Assembly: GCA_963761985.1 (NCBI GenBank)
Contig: CAVXIT010000005.1
Coordinates: 1 to 64,000, forward strand
DNA: 64,000 bases
Origin: JACCTH01 sp963761985
GTDB taxonomy: Bacteria > Actinomycetota > Acidimicrobiia > Spongiisociales > ZC4RG35
Reading direction: 5' to 3'
Of this stretch, positions 50,129 through 58,646 are shown piece by piece. A program made the translations under genes and the position numbers. The notes under the pieces are model-generated. The model ran no database searches. It was not told the origin of the DNA and worked only from the letters and a program-made list of their open reading frames with translations. Each line of letters opens with the position of its first letter. The first letter of the stretch is position 1.

Positions 50129-51514
50129 ATGAAAAGAACAACACTCATCGCTGCTTTGGCCGTGTTGTCTCTCATCGCCGGCGCTTGTGCCGGCGCTGCG
50201 GAGACGACAACTACGGCAGGCAGCGTGACGACCGCGGCCCCTGCCACCACCGCCGCCGAGACCACGGCGGCGCCCGAGACGACAGCGGCTCCTGCCACCA
50301 CATCCGCAACAGGCAATCCGCTCGAGGAGTTCGGAGAAGATCCAACCGCGGCCGATCCGGCACTGATCGAGGAAGCGCTCGGGCCGGTCGAGCCGTCGGA
50401 TGAGGCGAGCTGGAACATCGTGCTGGCCTCGATCGCCCGGGCCAATCAGGATCTGGACCAGGCGACGATCGACAAGGCCCTGGAATGCTGGTCGCAGCCG
50501 GAGTGCGACACTGGAAGCGGCGGCGACCTGATCATGGGTTATGCCGACGGTGGCGGAAACTCGGTCAACGTTTGGAGATCGGTCAGCCACATGGAGGCCG
50601 TGCTGCAGGCGCTGACCTACCCGGAAATCGGAACCATCGTTTCGACGGCGGCGGACTTCAGTCCGGACCCGGCCGTGCACATCAATGGCATCCAGTTCCT
50701 CATCGACCGCGGGGTGAGCTTCATCGTCGGTTATCCCGACTTCGGGGTCGCCCTCCGTGATGTTCTGCTCCAGGCGAAGGACGCCGGCATCCCCTACACG
50801 TCGTTCTCGGCTGGGTGGGTGGGCCTTCCCGACCAGGAAGGCGCTCTTGTGCCTGGTGAGGACTACCTGACAGTGGTTGGCGAGGACCTCTGCGCGCTGG
50901 GCACCAGCTTCGCCGAAGTCCTCAACGAAGGTGTCGGGACCGGCAAAGCGGCGCTGCTGGGTGGTACGCCCAACAACGCCCTCTCGCTCGGGTGGCAACG
51001 GTGCGCGGCAACAGAGCTGTCGGACACGGTGGAGCTGGTCAACCCGGCTGCCGATGAAAACACGACCACCGGCGACACCAGCTGGTTTCCACCGATCATC
51101 CCCGATGTGTTCAGGGGCCTTTTGACGGCCGACTCCGATATCAACGGTTACGCCTACGAATATGCCGACGGCATCTGGTACGGGCTGCCGGTGTATGACG
51201 AGCTCGGCATCCCGGTCGAAAACCTGACCCTGGCACTCCGCACCGACGAGCAGAACTTGTTCTGCGACTGGGCTGAGCGGAATGAGCCGACCTACCGCAT
51301 CTTCTATTCGGCAGGCGGCAACTTTCAATCACGCGTCAGCGTCACCGCGGCGGTCATGGCCAGCAAGGGAGCTGACATCCCGGCCGAGATCGTCGTCCCG
51401 CACGTCATGCGCGAAGTGACAGCGGCGGATTGCAACCCCGACCGGCCGAACGAAGCGGTTTCAGGCACGTCGTTGGTTCCCGACGACGTGCTCAGCGCAA
51501 TGTTCGCCGGATGA
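50129..51514 (+). CDS. Sugar/nucleoside-type ABC substrate-binding lipoprotein
   Basis: The 461-aa protein has a lipoprotein signal with the lipobox AGAC at about residues 17-20, then a Thr/Ala-rich linker (residues 21-60) and a type I periplasmic-binding fold. Segments such as LIMGYADGGGNSVNVWRSVS and IQFLIDRGVSFIVGYPDFG fit the RbsB-like peripla_BP_4 family. It would capture the substrate outside the membrane. The ATG 50129 has an excellent GAGGAGG site. The start of the ATPase overlaps its stop. Confidence 0.9.
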   Translation: MKRTTLIAALAVLSLIAGACAGAAETTTTAGSVTTAAPATTAAETTAAPETTAAPATTSATGNPLEEFGEDPTAADPALIEEALGPVEPSDEASWNIVLASIARANQDLDQATIDKALECWSQPECDTGSGGDLIMGYADGGGNSVNVWRSVSHMEAVLQALTYPEIGTIVSTAADFSPDPAVHINGIQFLIDRGVSFIVGYPDFGVALRDVLLQAKDAGIPYTSFSAGWVGLPDQEGALVPGEDYLTVVGEDLCALGTSFAEVLNEGVGTGKAALLGGTPNNALSLGWQRCAATELSDTVELVNPAADENTTTGDTSWFPPIIPDVFRGLLTADSDINGYAYEYADGIWYGLPVYDELGIPVENLTLALRTDEQNLFCDWAERNEPTYRIFYSAGGNFQSRVSVTAAVMASKGADIPAEIVVPHVMREVTAADCNPDRPNEAVSGTSLVPDDVLSAMFAG

Positions 51515-53094
51515 CGGAAGGCGATCACCCTGGAGAGTCGACGACCGTCCTCGAACTGGCGGGTGTTTCCCGCCAGTTCGGGGCGGTGCGAGCACTGACC
51601 GACGTCAGCTTCGGCTGCCGATCCGGAGAGATTCACGCCCTCGTGGGCGAGAACGGCTCCGGCAAGTCGACTCTCCTGGGGATCGCCAGTGGTTTTGTGA
51701 AGCCCGATGTCGGCACCGTCCGCATCGGCGGCCGCTCCCTGGCGCGCGACTCGCCCGCGTCGGCCCGCAAGCTCGGCCTGGCAATGGCCTACCAGGACAC
51801 TTCTCTGGTCAATGCCGAGCCGGTGAAGAACAATCTCTACTTGGCAGCTGACCCCGATCAGCGGCCTCCATTCTGGCGGCGTAAGAAGTGGGCCCGACAA
51901 TTGCTCGCCGACTTCGACCTCGACCTCGAGCTCTTCCCCGATGCTCCGGCAGGCTTTCTCACCCTCGCGGAGCGCCAGCTGTTCGAAGTGGCAAAAGCCC
52001 TAGCCACAAATCCAAAGGTCCTGCTGCTGGACGAGCCCACAACAGCCCTTGGGCCCGACGAGGTGGAGGCCCTCCATCGAACGATCGTGGCCTGTCGCAA
52101 GCGCGGAGTCGGAGTCGTCTACGTGAGCCATCGCCTTCCCGAGGTGCTGGAGATCGCCGACCGCATCACCGTGCTCCGTGACGGAAGAAATCGTGGAACC
52201 TTTGAAGCTCGCGCGACCTCTGAGTCCGAACTGGTCGAGTTGATCATCGGTCGTCCCTTGGAAGCCGCCTTCCCCTCGCCGACGGTGGCCGCAACACCAC
52301 GCCGAGAGGTACTGGTCGTCGATGGTCTGCAGGGTCAATCATTCGGGCCAATCAGTTTTACGCTCGAGAGTGGTGAGGTAGTCGGCATTGCCGGCGCAGA
52401 AGGCAACGGACAACCGCAGCTCTTCGATTGCCTGTCCGGCCGTGTTCCACCGAAGGCCGGAAGGGTTGTGTGCGCTGGCAAGGAACTGAACCTCATCTCT
52501 ACCCACGAGGCGATCGACGCGGGGGTGATGCTCCTTCCAGGCGATCGCAAGCGAGAGGCTCTAATGCCGGTGCTGGGAGTGAGGGTCAATTCGACTATCC
52601 AGTCGCTTCGCCGCTTTTCGTTTTTTGGATTTTTGAACCGCCGGAGTGAGCGCAAGGGTGTGAGCAGCTTGATCAAGCAGCTCGAAATTCGTACACCATC
52701 GCTCGAACAACCCGTCGAGTTCCTCTCGGGGGGCAACCAGCAAAAAGTCTCGGTTGCACGATCCTTCCTAAAAGAGCCTTCGGTGATCCTCGCCTATGAA
52801 CCGACCCAGGGAGTCGACGTGGGCTCACGTTTCGACATCTACCGAGCGTTGCGAGCTCGCACCGATCAAGGGGCCGCTTTGCTCGTGAAGTCGAGCGATC
52901 CGATCGAATTGTCCGGCCTTTGCGACCGTGTCTTTGTCATGTCGCGGGGAACGATCATCGAGGAGATTCCAGGGGATGAGTTGGAGGAGCGCCGGATCAC
53001 CGAAGCCATCGTGCGCGGGCCCGGTCTCTCCAAAGCGGGCCGCTCGCCATTAGGCGTGGCGATGCCGAAGAGCGCTCCAAAGGACGCCCAGTGA
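51511..53094 (+). CDS. ABC transporter ATPase, tandem domains (RbsA-like)
   Basis: The 527-aa protein carries two ATPase domains. The first has a canonical Walker A (GENGSGKST), an unusual signature (LTLAERQLFEVAKAL) and Walker B LLLDEPTTAL. The second has a degenerate Walker A (GAEGNGQPQL), as is usual in RbsA/MglA proteins, and a canonical LSGGNQQKVSVAR with EPTQGVDVG. It energises the importer. ATGA overlaps couple it to the binding-protein and fusion genes. Confidence 0.93.
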   Translation: MTEGDHPGESTTVLELAGVSRQFGAVRALTDVSFGCRSGEIHALVGENGSGKSTLLGIASGFVKPDVGTVRIGGRSLARDSPASARKLGLAMAYQDTSLVNAEPVKNNLYLAADPDQRPPFWRRKKWARQLLADFDLDLELFPDAPAGFLTLAERQLFEVAKALATNPKVLLLDEPTTALGPDEVEALHRTIVACRKRGVGVVYVSHRLPEVLEIADRITVLRDGRNRGTFEARATSESELVELIIGRPLEAAFPSPTVAATPRREVLVVDGLQGQSFGPISFTLESGEVVGIAGAEGNGQPQLFDCLSGRVPPKAGRVVCAGKELNLISTHEAIDAGVMLLPGDRKREALMPVLGVRVNSTIQSLRRFSFFGFLNRRSERKGVSSLIKQLEIRTPSLEQPVEFLSGGNQQKVSVARSFLKEPSVILAYEPTQGVDVGSRFDIYRALRARTDQGAALLVKSSDPIELSGLCDRVFVMSRGTIIEEIPGDELEERRITEAIVRGPGLSKAGRSPLGVAMPKSAPKDAQ

Positions 53095-55556
53095 CCGCCA
53101 AGGACGCGACCGCGGTCGAGTCAACCAGACTGGCGGTCCGCAAAGTTCTACGCGACGCCCGTGACAAGAACAAGTGGCGCAAGATCGTCAGGGTGCGGCT
53201 GTGGATGCCAGTCGCCTTGCAGGTGATCCTCGTGGCGGGTCTTCTCTGGTTCACCAACTCGAGGTTTCCCAACTTCATTACCTCTTCGAACATCAACCAA
53301 ATTCTGATCCTGGCGATGCCGGTAATCGTCGCCACCTTCGCCCAGACCCACGCACTCCTGGTTGGCTACATCGACCTCTCGGTCGGGGCGATGATCAGCC
53401 TGGGTGTGGTGATCGCCTCGTTCTGGATTGGAGCCGACTCGACCCCGGGGCAGATCCTCATCGGCTTGGGTGGGATCCTGCTCTGCGGTCTCCTTCTCGG
53501 CCTGGCCAACGCCGGATTGATCCGGGGCGTGAAGATCCCATCGATCATCGCCACGCTGGCGACGATGAGCATCCTTGACGGCCTTTCGCTAACGATGCGC
53601 CCCACCGCTCAGGGGATCATCAGCGATGACCTCGTGTCTGTTTTGACCGCAAGCATCGGGCCCCTCCCGATCGCATTCATCCTGCTCGTTGCAGCGGCTG
53701 GGCTGATGGATGTCTGGCTTCATGCCTCCGGCAAGGGCCTAGAGCTGCGAGCGGTGGGCTTCGATGAGCGGTCCGCCAAGCGCGGAGGGATTCGGACCAA
53801 CTGGGTGCGGGTGCGGGCGCTCATCTTTTCGGGTCTGCTCGGGGCCGTCGCCTCTTTCTTCCTGGTTGCGCGCTCACCGATCGGCAACGCCCAGGTTGGC
53901 GCCCCATTCGCCCTCAGCAGCATCACCGCGGCCGTTCTGGGGGGTGCATCCCTGGCCGGGGGCCGGGCAACATTCGTTGGCGGACTTGTCGCTTCCTTAC
54001 TCCTGGCGCTGATCCTCACGGTCCTTCCCTATCTGGGGCTTTCCGCCAGCGATGGACTCATCATTACTGGCGCCCTCGTCCTTCTCGGAATCTTGCTTTT
54101 CCAGGTTGGGGACCTGAAAGAGCTCATCAAACGCAATTACAAACGGGCAAGAAGGCTCATGGTCGGCAGCGGCGCAGCAAAAGCCACAGTGCTGCCCGCC
54201 TTCTATCCGGCAGGCGTTGACTTCAGAGTCGTATCAACCGACAGGACGCTGATCCGCGGGGGAACAGTCCTGAGCCTTGATCCAACGATCGGCGACCTAA
54301 CCGAAGCCGATGTCCTGATCGAGGGTGGCCGAATCGTCGAAGTCGGTCACAACCTCGCCAACGGACAGGCGCAGGTGATCGACGCGTCCGGGATGGTGGT
54401 CATGCCGGGATTCGTCGATACTCACCGACACATCTGGGAGGGCCTCCTTCGCAACATTGGAACGGACGTGCCTCTCGAAGGGAGGACGAGCTACATCTCC
54501 CACGTCCTCCACAAACTCGCTCCCGCTTTTCGTCCCGAGGACGCCTATATCGGCAATCTGGTGTCTGCGCTGGGAGCGATCGATGCCGGGATCACGACCC
54601 TGCTCGACTGGTCGCATATCCAGGACTCGCCCGAGCACACCGACGCAGTCATTAAGGCCCTGAACGATTCTGGGCTGCGGGCAGTTTTCGCGTACGGGTT
54701 TCCATGGTGGGGGAAATGGGAGGAGCGCCAACCGAGCTGGTTTGTCCGCGCCGCTACCGAGCACTTTCCCACTAAGGATCAGAACCTGACCCTCGCATTG
54801 GCTGCCCCCGGACCCGAGTTCACCGACTTCGAAGTCACACGCGACCACTGGACGCTGGCTCGCGAAGCGGATGCGCGTATTACCACTCATGTCGGGGTGG
54901 GAACGTATGGGAAAGACCGGAAGGTGCAGGAGATGGGGAGGGCGGGATTGTTAGGTCCCGACACGACCTACATCCATTGCACCACTCTCAACGACACCGA
55001 GATCCAAATGATCGTCGACACAGGCGGCACAGTCTCGCTGGCCTCACCGGTGGAAATGATGATGGGCCATGGCATGCCCCCGATTCAGAAATTCCTCGAC
55101 CGCGGCCTGGCGCCCAGCCTGAGCGTCGATGTCGAAACCAATGTCCCTGCGGACATGTTCAACCAGATGCGGTCGGTGCTTGCTCTCCAGCGATCAATAG
55201 CCGCGGCCGAAGGCAAGGCCCCAGTATCCGCTCGAGACGTGCTCGGTTTCGCGACCATGGAAGGCGCCAAGGCCAATGGTCTGGAGAAGAAAGTGGGCTC
55301 GCTTACACCCGGCAAACAAGCCGACCTCATTTTGCTCCGCACGGATCGCCTCAATGTGACACCCCTCAACGACCCGACCACTGCGGTCGTTACGGGCATG
55401 GATACAAGCAATGTCGACACAGTGATCATCGCCGGCCGCGTCATGAAGCAGGGCGGCAAGCTCCTTCATGTCGATTGGCCTGCAGTGAGAAAGATGGCCG
55501 AGGAGTCGCGCGACTTCGTCATCGAGAAGTCAGGTTTCAAGCTGCCCAAGTTCTAG
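53091..55556 (+). CDS. ABC permease-amidohydrolase fusion protein
   Basis: A single 821-codon frame. Residues ~1-345 are an RbsC-type permease with VGYIDLSVGAMISLG and LELRAVGFDERSAKRGG. Residues ~345-383 are a basic linker (KRNYKRARRLM). Residues ~383-821 are a complete TRZ/ATZ-type amidohydrolase with DTHRH, TTHVGVG, YIHCTTL, LSVDVET and the C-terminal LTPGKQADLILLRTDR. RbsC C-termini face the cytoplasm, so the enzyme would sit at the channel exit. An internal ATG at 54159 with AAGAAGG could also give a free enzyme. No stop or shift interrupts the junction. The second permease of the transporter is therefore tied to hydrolysis of its cargo. Confidence 0.9.
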   Translation: MTAKDATAVESTRLAVRKVLRDARDKNKWRKIVRVRLWMPVALQVILVAGLLWFTNSRFPNFITSSNINQILILAMPVIVATFAQTHALLVGYIDLSVGAMISLGVVIASFWIGADSTPGQILIGLGGILLCGLLLGLANAGLIRGVKIPSIIATLATMSILDGLSLTMRPTAQGIISDDLVSVLTASIGPLPIAFILLVAAAGLMDVWLHASGKGLELRAVGFDERSAKRGGIRTNWVRVRALIFSGLLGAVASFFLVARSPIGNAQVGAPFALSSITAAVLGGASLAGGRATFVGGLVASLLLALILTVLPYLGLSASDGLIITGALVLLGILLFQVGDLKELIKRNYKRARRLMVGSGAAKATVLPAFYPAGVDFRVVSTDRTLIRGGTVLSLDPTIGDLTEADVLIEGGRIVEVGHNLANGQAQVIDASGMVVMPGFVDTHRHIWEGLLRNIGTDVPLEGRTSYISHVLHKLAPAFRPEDAYIGNLVSALGAIDAGITTLLDWSHIQDSPEHTDAVIKALNDSGLRAVFAYGFPWWGKWEERQPSWFVRAATEHFPTKDQNLTLALAAPGPEFTDFEVTRDHWTLAREADARITTHVGVGTYGKDRKVQEMGRAGLLGPDTTYIHCTTLNDTEIQMIVDTGGTVSLASPVEMMMGHGMPPIQKFLDRGLAPSLSVDVETNVPADMFNQMRSVLALQRSIAAAEGKAPVSARDVLGFATMEGAKANGLEKKVGSLTPGKQADLILLRTDRLNVTPLNDPTTAVVTGMDTSNVDTVIIAGRVMKQGGKLLHVDWPAVRKMAEESRDFVIEKSGFKLPKF

Positions 55557-55558
55557 GC

Positions 55559-55624
55559 GTCAGGGGTCAGGGTTCAGAGATCAGAGGGGATCTGCTGACC
55601 CCTGACTCCTGGTCCCTGATCTCT
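55559..55624. repeat. Interlaced inverted-repeat element at the cluster's right edge
   Basis: GTCAGGGGTCAG (55559) is complementary to CTGACCCCTGAC (55595), and AGAGATCAG (55576) to CTGATCTCT (55616). The pairs interlock (L1-L2-R1-R2) and are not nested, so they allow either a pseudoknot or alternative hairpins. There is no U-tract. It fills the gap between the fusion gene and tgt. Confidence 0.6.
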
Positions 55625-55635
55625 ATCGTCGGACG

Positions 55636-56751
55636 ATGAGGCAACCGGGCTCCTTTCGAATCGAGGCCATAGATGGCTCCGCTCGGGCGGGAGTCCTCCA
55701 CACCGCACATGGCGAAGTGCCGACGCCAGCCTTTATGGCGGTGGGGACGAGAGCCGCGGTGAGAGCCGTCGATGTCGACGATCTCGAAGCGGTCGGCGCG
55801 GAGATGATCCTGGCGAACACCTACCACCTCCATCTCCGCCCCGGCGCCGATCGGATCGCCGAGTTGGGAGGCCTCCATGAGTTCTGGGGTTGGCAAGGAC
55901 CGATCCTCACCGACAGCGGCGGCTACCAGATCTTCTCGCTCGGACCGAGGATCACCGAGGCGGGGGCGCGATTCCGCTCGACCTATGACGGGACGATGAT
56001 CGACCTCAGCCCCGAAGAGGCCGTCCGCATCCAGGAGCGGCTCGGGCCCGACATCGCTATGCAGCTCGATGTGTGTGTCGGCCTGCCCGCACCGGCGACG
56101 GAAGTTGAGGCGGCCATGAACCTCACCCTGCGTTGGGGGGAACGGTCGCTCGCAGCTCATCGCCGCGATGACCAGGCCCTCTTCGGCATCGTCCAGGGAG
56201 GGATTTCCAAAGAGTTGCGAGCGGAGAGTGCAACCCGAACCTCAGACCTGGGGTTTGTCGGATTTGGAATCGGCGGGTTGTCGGTGGGGGAGAGCCGTGA
56301 GGAAATGCTGGCGGCGCTCGACGTCGTCTTCCGGGAGCTGCCCGTGCGCAAGGTCCGCTACGTCATGGGCCTCGGCGACACGGAAGGAGTCCTGGCCGCG
56401 ATTGCTCGCGGCGCCGACTTGTTCGACTGCGTCTGGCCGACCCGCCTGGCCCGACATGGCCGGGTCTTGACCGGGTCTGGGGACTACAACCTGCGACGGG
56501 CCGAATACGGCGATGACCGGAAGCCTTTGGCCGCCGGCTGCCGCTGCCACACCTGCACCCGGCACCACCGGGCCTATCTCCGCCATCTGTTGATGGTGGG
56601 GGAGCTCTCCGCCTTTCGGCTGATCACGATCCACAACCTGACCTACCTCCTCGACTTGATGCGAGGAGTACGGCAAGCGATCGCTGAGGAACGTTTCGAT
56701 GCCTTCCGCACAGAAGTACTCAGAGAGCGCGAGTTAGGTTTGAAGCGCTAG
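55636..56751 (+). CDS. tgt: tRNA-guanine transglycosylase (queuosine)
   Basis: Tgt swaps guanine 34 for preQ1 in tRNAs with GUN anticodons. The catalytic barrel shows LANTYHLHLRPG, the catalytic Asp in LTDSGGYQIFSLG, QLDVCVGLPAP, GLSVGE, and the zinc site CRCHTCTRHHRAYLRHLL. The length of 371 aa is normal. It works just before QueA, whose gene is at 38985. Confidence 0.96.
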   Translation: MRQPGSFRIEAIDGSARAGVLHTAHGEVPTPAFMAVGTRAAVRAVDVDDLEAVGAEMILANTYHLHLRPGADRIAELGGLHEFWGWQGPILTDSGGYQIFSLGPRITEAGARFRSTYDGTMIDLSPEEAVRIQERLGPDIAMQLDVCVGLPAPATEVEAAMNLTLRWGERSLAAHRRDDQALFGIVQGGISKELRAESATRTSDLGFVGFGIGGLSVGESREEMLAALDVVFRELPVRKVRYVMGLGDTEGVLAAIARGADLFDCVWPTRLARHGRVLTGSGDYNLRRAEYGDDRKPLAAGCRCHTCTRHHRAYLRHLLMVGELSAFRLITIHNLTYLLDLMRGVRQAIAEERFDAFRTEVLRERELGLKR

Positions 56752-56788
56752 GCAGTTAAACTCCCGGCTCCGCTTTCTCGTCCTCGAG

Positions 56789-57100
56789 GTGCTCTTGATT
56801 CCTTTGGTTTTTCTTTCGACGGCCACGCCCTCCGCGGGTAGCCCGCTGGGTTCGTTCGTATTTCTCGCGGTCATGCTGGCCGTGTTCTATTTCCTGATCC
56901 TGCGCCCGCAACGCAACCGGGTGAAAGCCCAGCAACAGCTGGCGTCGTCGATCGAAGTCGGCGACCGGGTGCAGACCATCGGGGGAGTCCAGGGTCGCGT
57001 CCAAAGCATGGACGATTCCTCTGTGGTCCTCGAGGTCGAGCAAGGTCGGATCAGGTTCGCCAAGCGTGCCATTGCCCAAAAGATCGACGTCCAGGAATAA
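56789..57100 (+). CDS. yajC: Preprotein translocase auxiliary subunit YajC
   Basis: YajC associates with SecDF in the inner membrane. It has an N-terminal transmembrane segment (FVFLAVMLAVFYFLILRP) directly followed by the hallmark RPQRNRVKAQQQL and a small soluble domain (VGDRVQTIGGVQGRV). GTG 56789 gives 103 aa. It lies four bases before secD in the standard yajC-secD-secF order. Confidence 0.93.
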   Translation: MLLIPLVFLSTATPSAGSPLGSFVFLAVMLAVFYFLILRPQRNRVKAQQQLASSIEVGDRVQTIGGVQGRVQSMDDSSVVLEVEQGRIRFAKRAIAQKIDVQE

Positions 57101-57103
57101 CAC

Positions 57104-58646
57104 TTGCGACGCAGGTTGATCGGCCTTTTGGTCGTCCTTCTGCTTGCCTGGGGCGGGGCGGCTTTCCTCGTCTCGAGGGGGATTCAGCCCGAACTCGGGC
57201 TCGACCTCCAGGGTGGGACCTCGGTGGTCTTGACAGCGCCCGAGGCAACCGATCAGGAGGTTCTCCTCCAAGCCGTTGAGATCATGCGCCGACGTATCGA
57301 GGACGTCGGCGGAGTCCAGGAACCGGACATCGCCATCTCCGGCGCGAACACCGTCCTCGTCCAGCTACCAGGCGTGGAGGATGAGGAGCGGGCGCTAGAC
57401 GCGATCGGCCAGACTGGTGAGCTCTCCTTTCGCCCGGTCCTCGATGCCACCTTCGGCAACGAAGGACCTCTGGTAACCACGACCACCATCGCTCCCACTT
57501 CCACCACCGTCGCAGGCGGCTCGACGACGAGTGGGGCAACCACTACCACTGCTCCCCCAACTACCACGACCACCGAGCCGGGGCCGACAACCACCACAAC
57601 CCTTCCCGACAACGTCGATCCGGAAACAGGTCTGACGATCCTCGACGATCCCACCCAGCAGGCGTACCTGCCCGGGCACCGTTTCGTCGGTGATCGGGGA
57701 GGTGCCTGCGGTACTCACTGTGGGTCCGGCCGAACTGGTCGGCGCCGACGTCGCTGATGCGGTTCCCGGATTCAATCCAGCCAACGCTCAATGGGTGATC
57801 AACCTCGATCTCACCGGCGCCGGGGCCCAGAAGTTTGCCCAACTGACGGCTGCTGCTGCGACGCAGTCTCAGGGCAGTCCCCAGCGTCAGATCGCAATCG
57901 TTCTCGACGGACAAGTGATTGCCTCGCCCGCGGTGGCGGCCGACGTCGGGGCCGAAGGAATCACGGGGGGTCGGGCACTCATCACATTCGGGAACGGAGA
58001 GGGCGACGAACAGGCCGCGAAGGACACGGCCGCGATCCTTCGCTACGGCTCCTTGCCAGTGGCCTTCGAACGCTCCCAGGTGCAAAGAGTCTCCGCCAGC
58101 CTGGGCTCTGACTCCCTTCAAGCCGGTCTCATCGCCGGCTACATCGGTCTGGCCCTCGTGGTGATCCTCTTGCTTGGCTACTACCGGGCGATGGGAATCG
58201 TTGCCATCGTGGGGATAACAGTCTTCGGAGCCTTTCTGATCTCGATCTTCTCCCTGCTCAGCCGCTATCAGGGATTGACTCTGACCCTGGCCGGTGTCAC
58301 CGGAGTCATCATCTCCCTCGGCATCGCCGCCGACTCCTACATCGTCTATTTCGAACGGATCAAGGAAGAAATTCGCTCCGGCCGCAGCGTGCGCTCGGCG
58401 GTCGATGAGGCCTTCAAGCACGCCTTTCGCACGGTGCTGACCGCAGACACAGTTTCCTTGCTGGGTGCCGGCCTGTTGTGGCTCTTGTCGGTCGGTCCGG
58501 TCAAGGGCTTTGCGCTCTCACTGGGCCTGGCGACGCTGCTCGACATCTTTGTCACCCGCGCGTACACGCGGCGGGCGATCTACCTGCTCGCCCGCACGCC
58601 GCTGGCCGACAAGGGTTGGCTTTCGATCAAGCGGACAGCATCGTGA
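57104..58646 (+). CDS. secD: Protein translocase subunit SecD, frameshifted
   Basis: SecD uses the proton gradient to help pull secreted proteins outward. The N-terminal transmembrane segment and GLDLQGGTSVVLTA (D1) are in the first frame, with a Thr-rich extracytoplasmic insert (57470-57610). An extra base in CCCGGG at 57671-57676 breaks the frame; without it the sequence reads on as TVSSVIGEVPAVLTVGPAEL. The second frame holds the remaining periplasmic and transmembrane domains (SLGSDSLQAGLIAGYIGLAL, GVIISLGIAADSYIVYFERI). SecD is part of the core export machinery, so a sequence error is likelier than a true mutation. TTG 57104 is the start. Confidence 0.92.

Noticed and set aside
52381..52420. 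Degenerate second Walker A in the RbsA-like ATPase, suspected as a sequence error
   Set aside because: A non-canonical second Walker A (GAEGNGQPQL) is normal for RbsA/MglA-type tandem ATPases.
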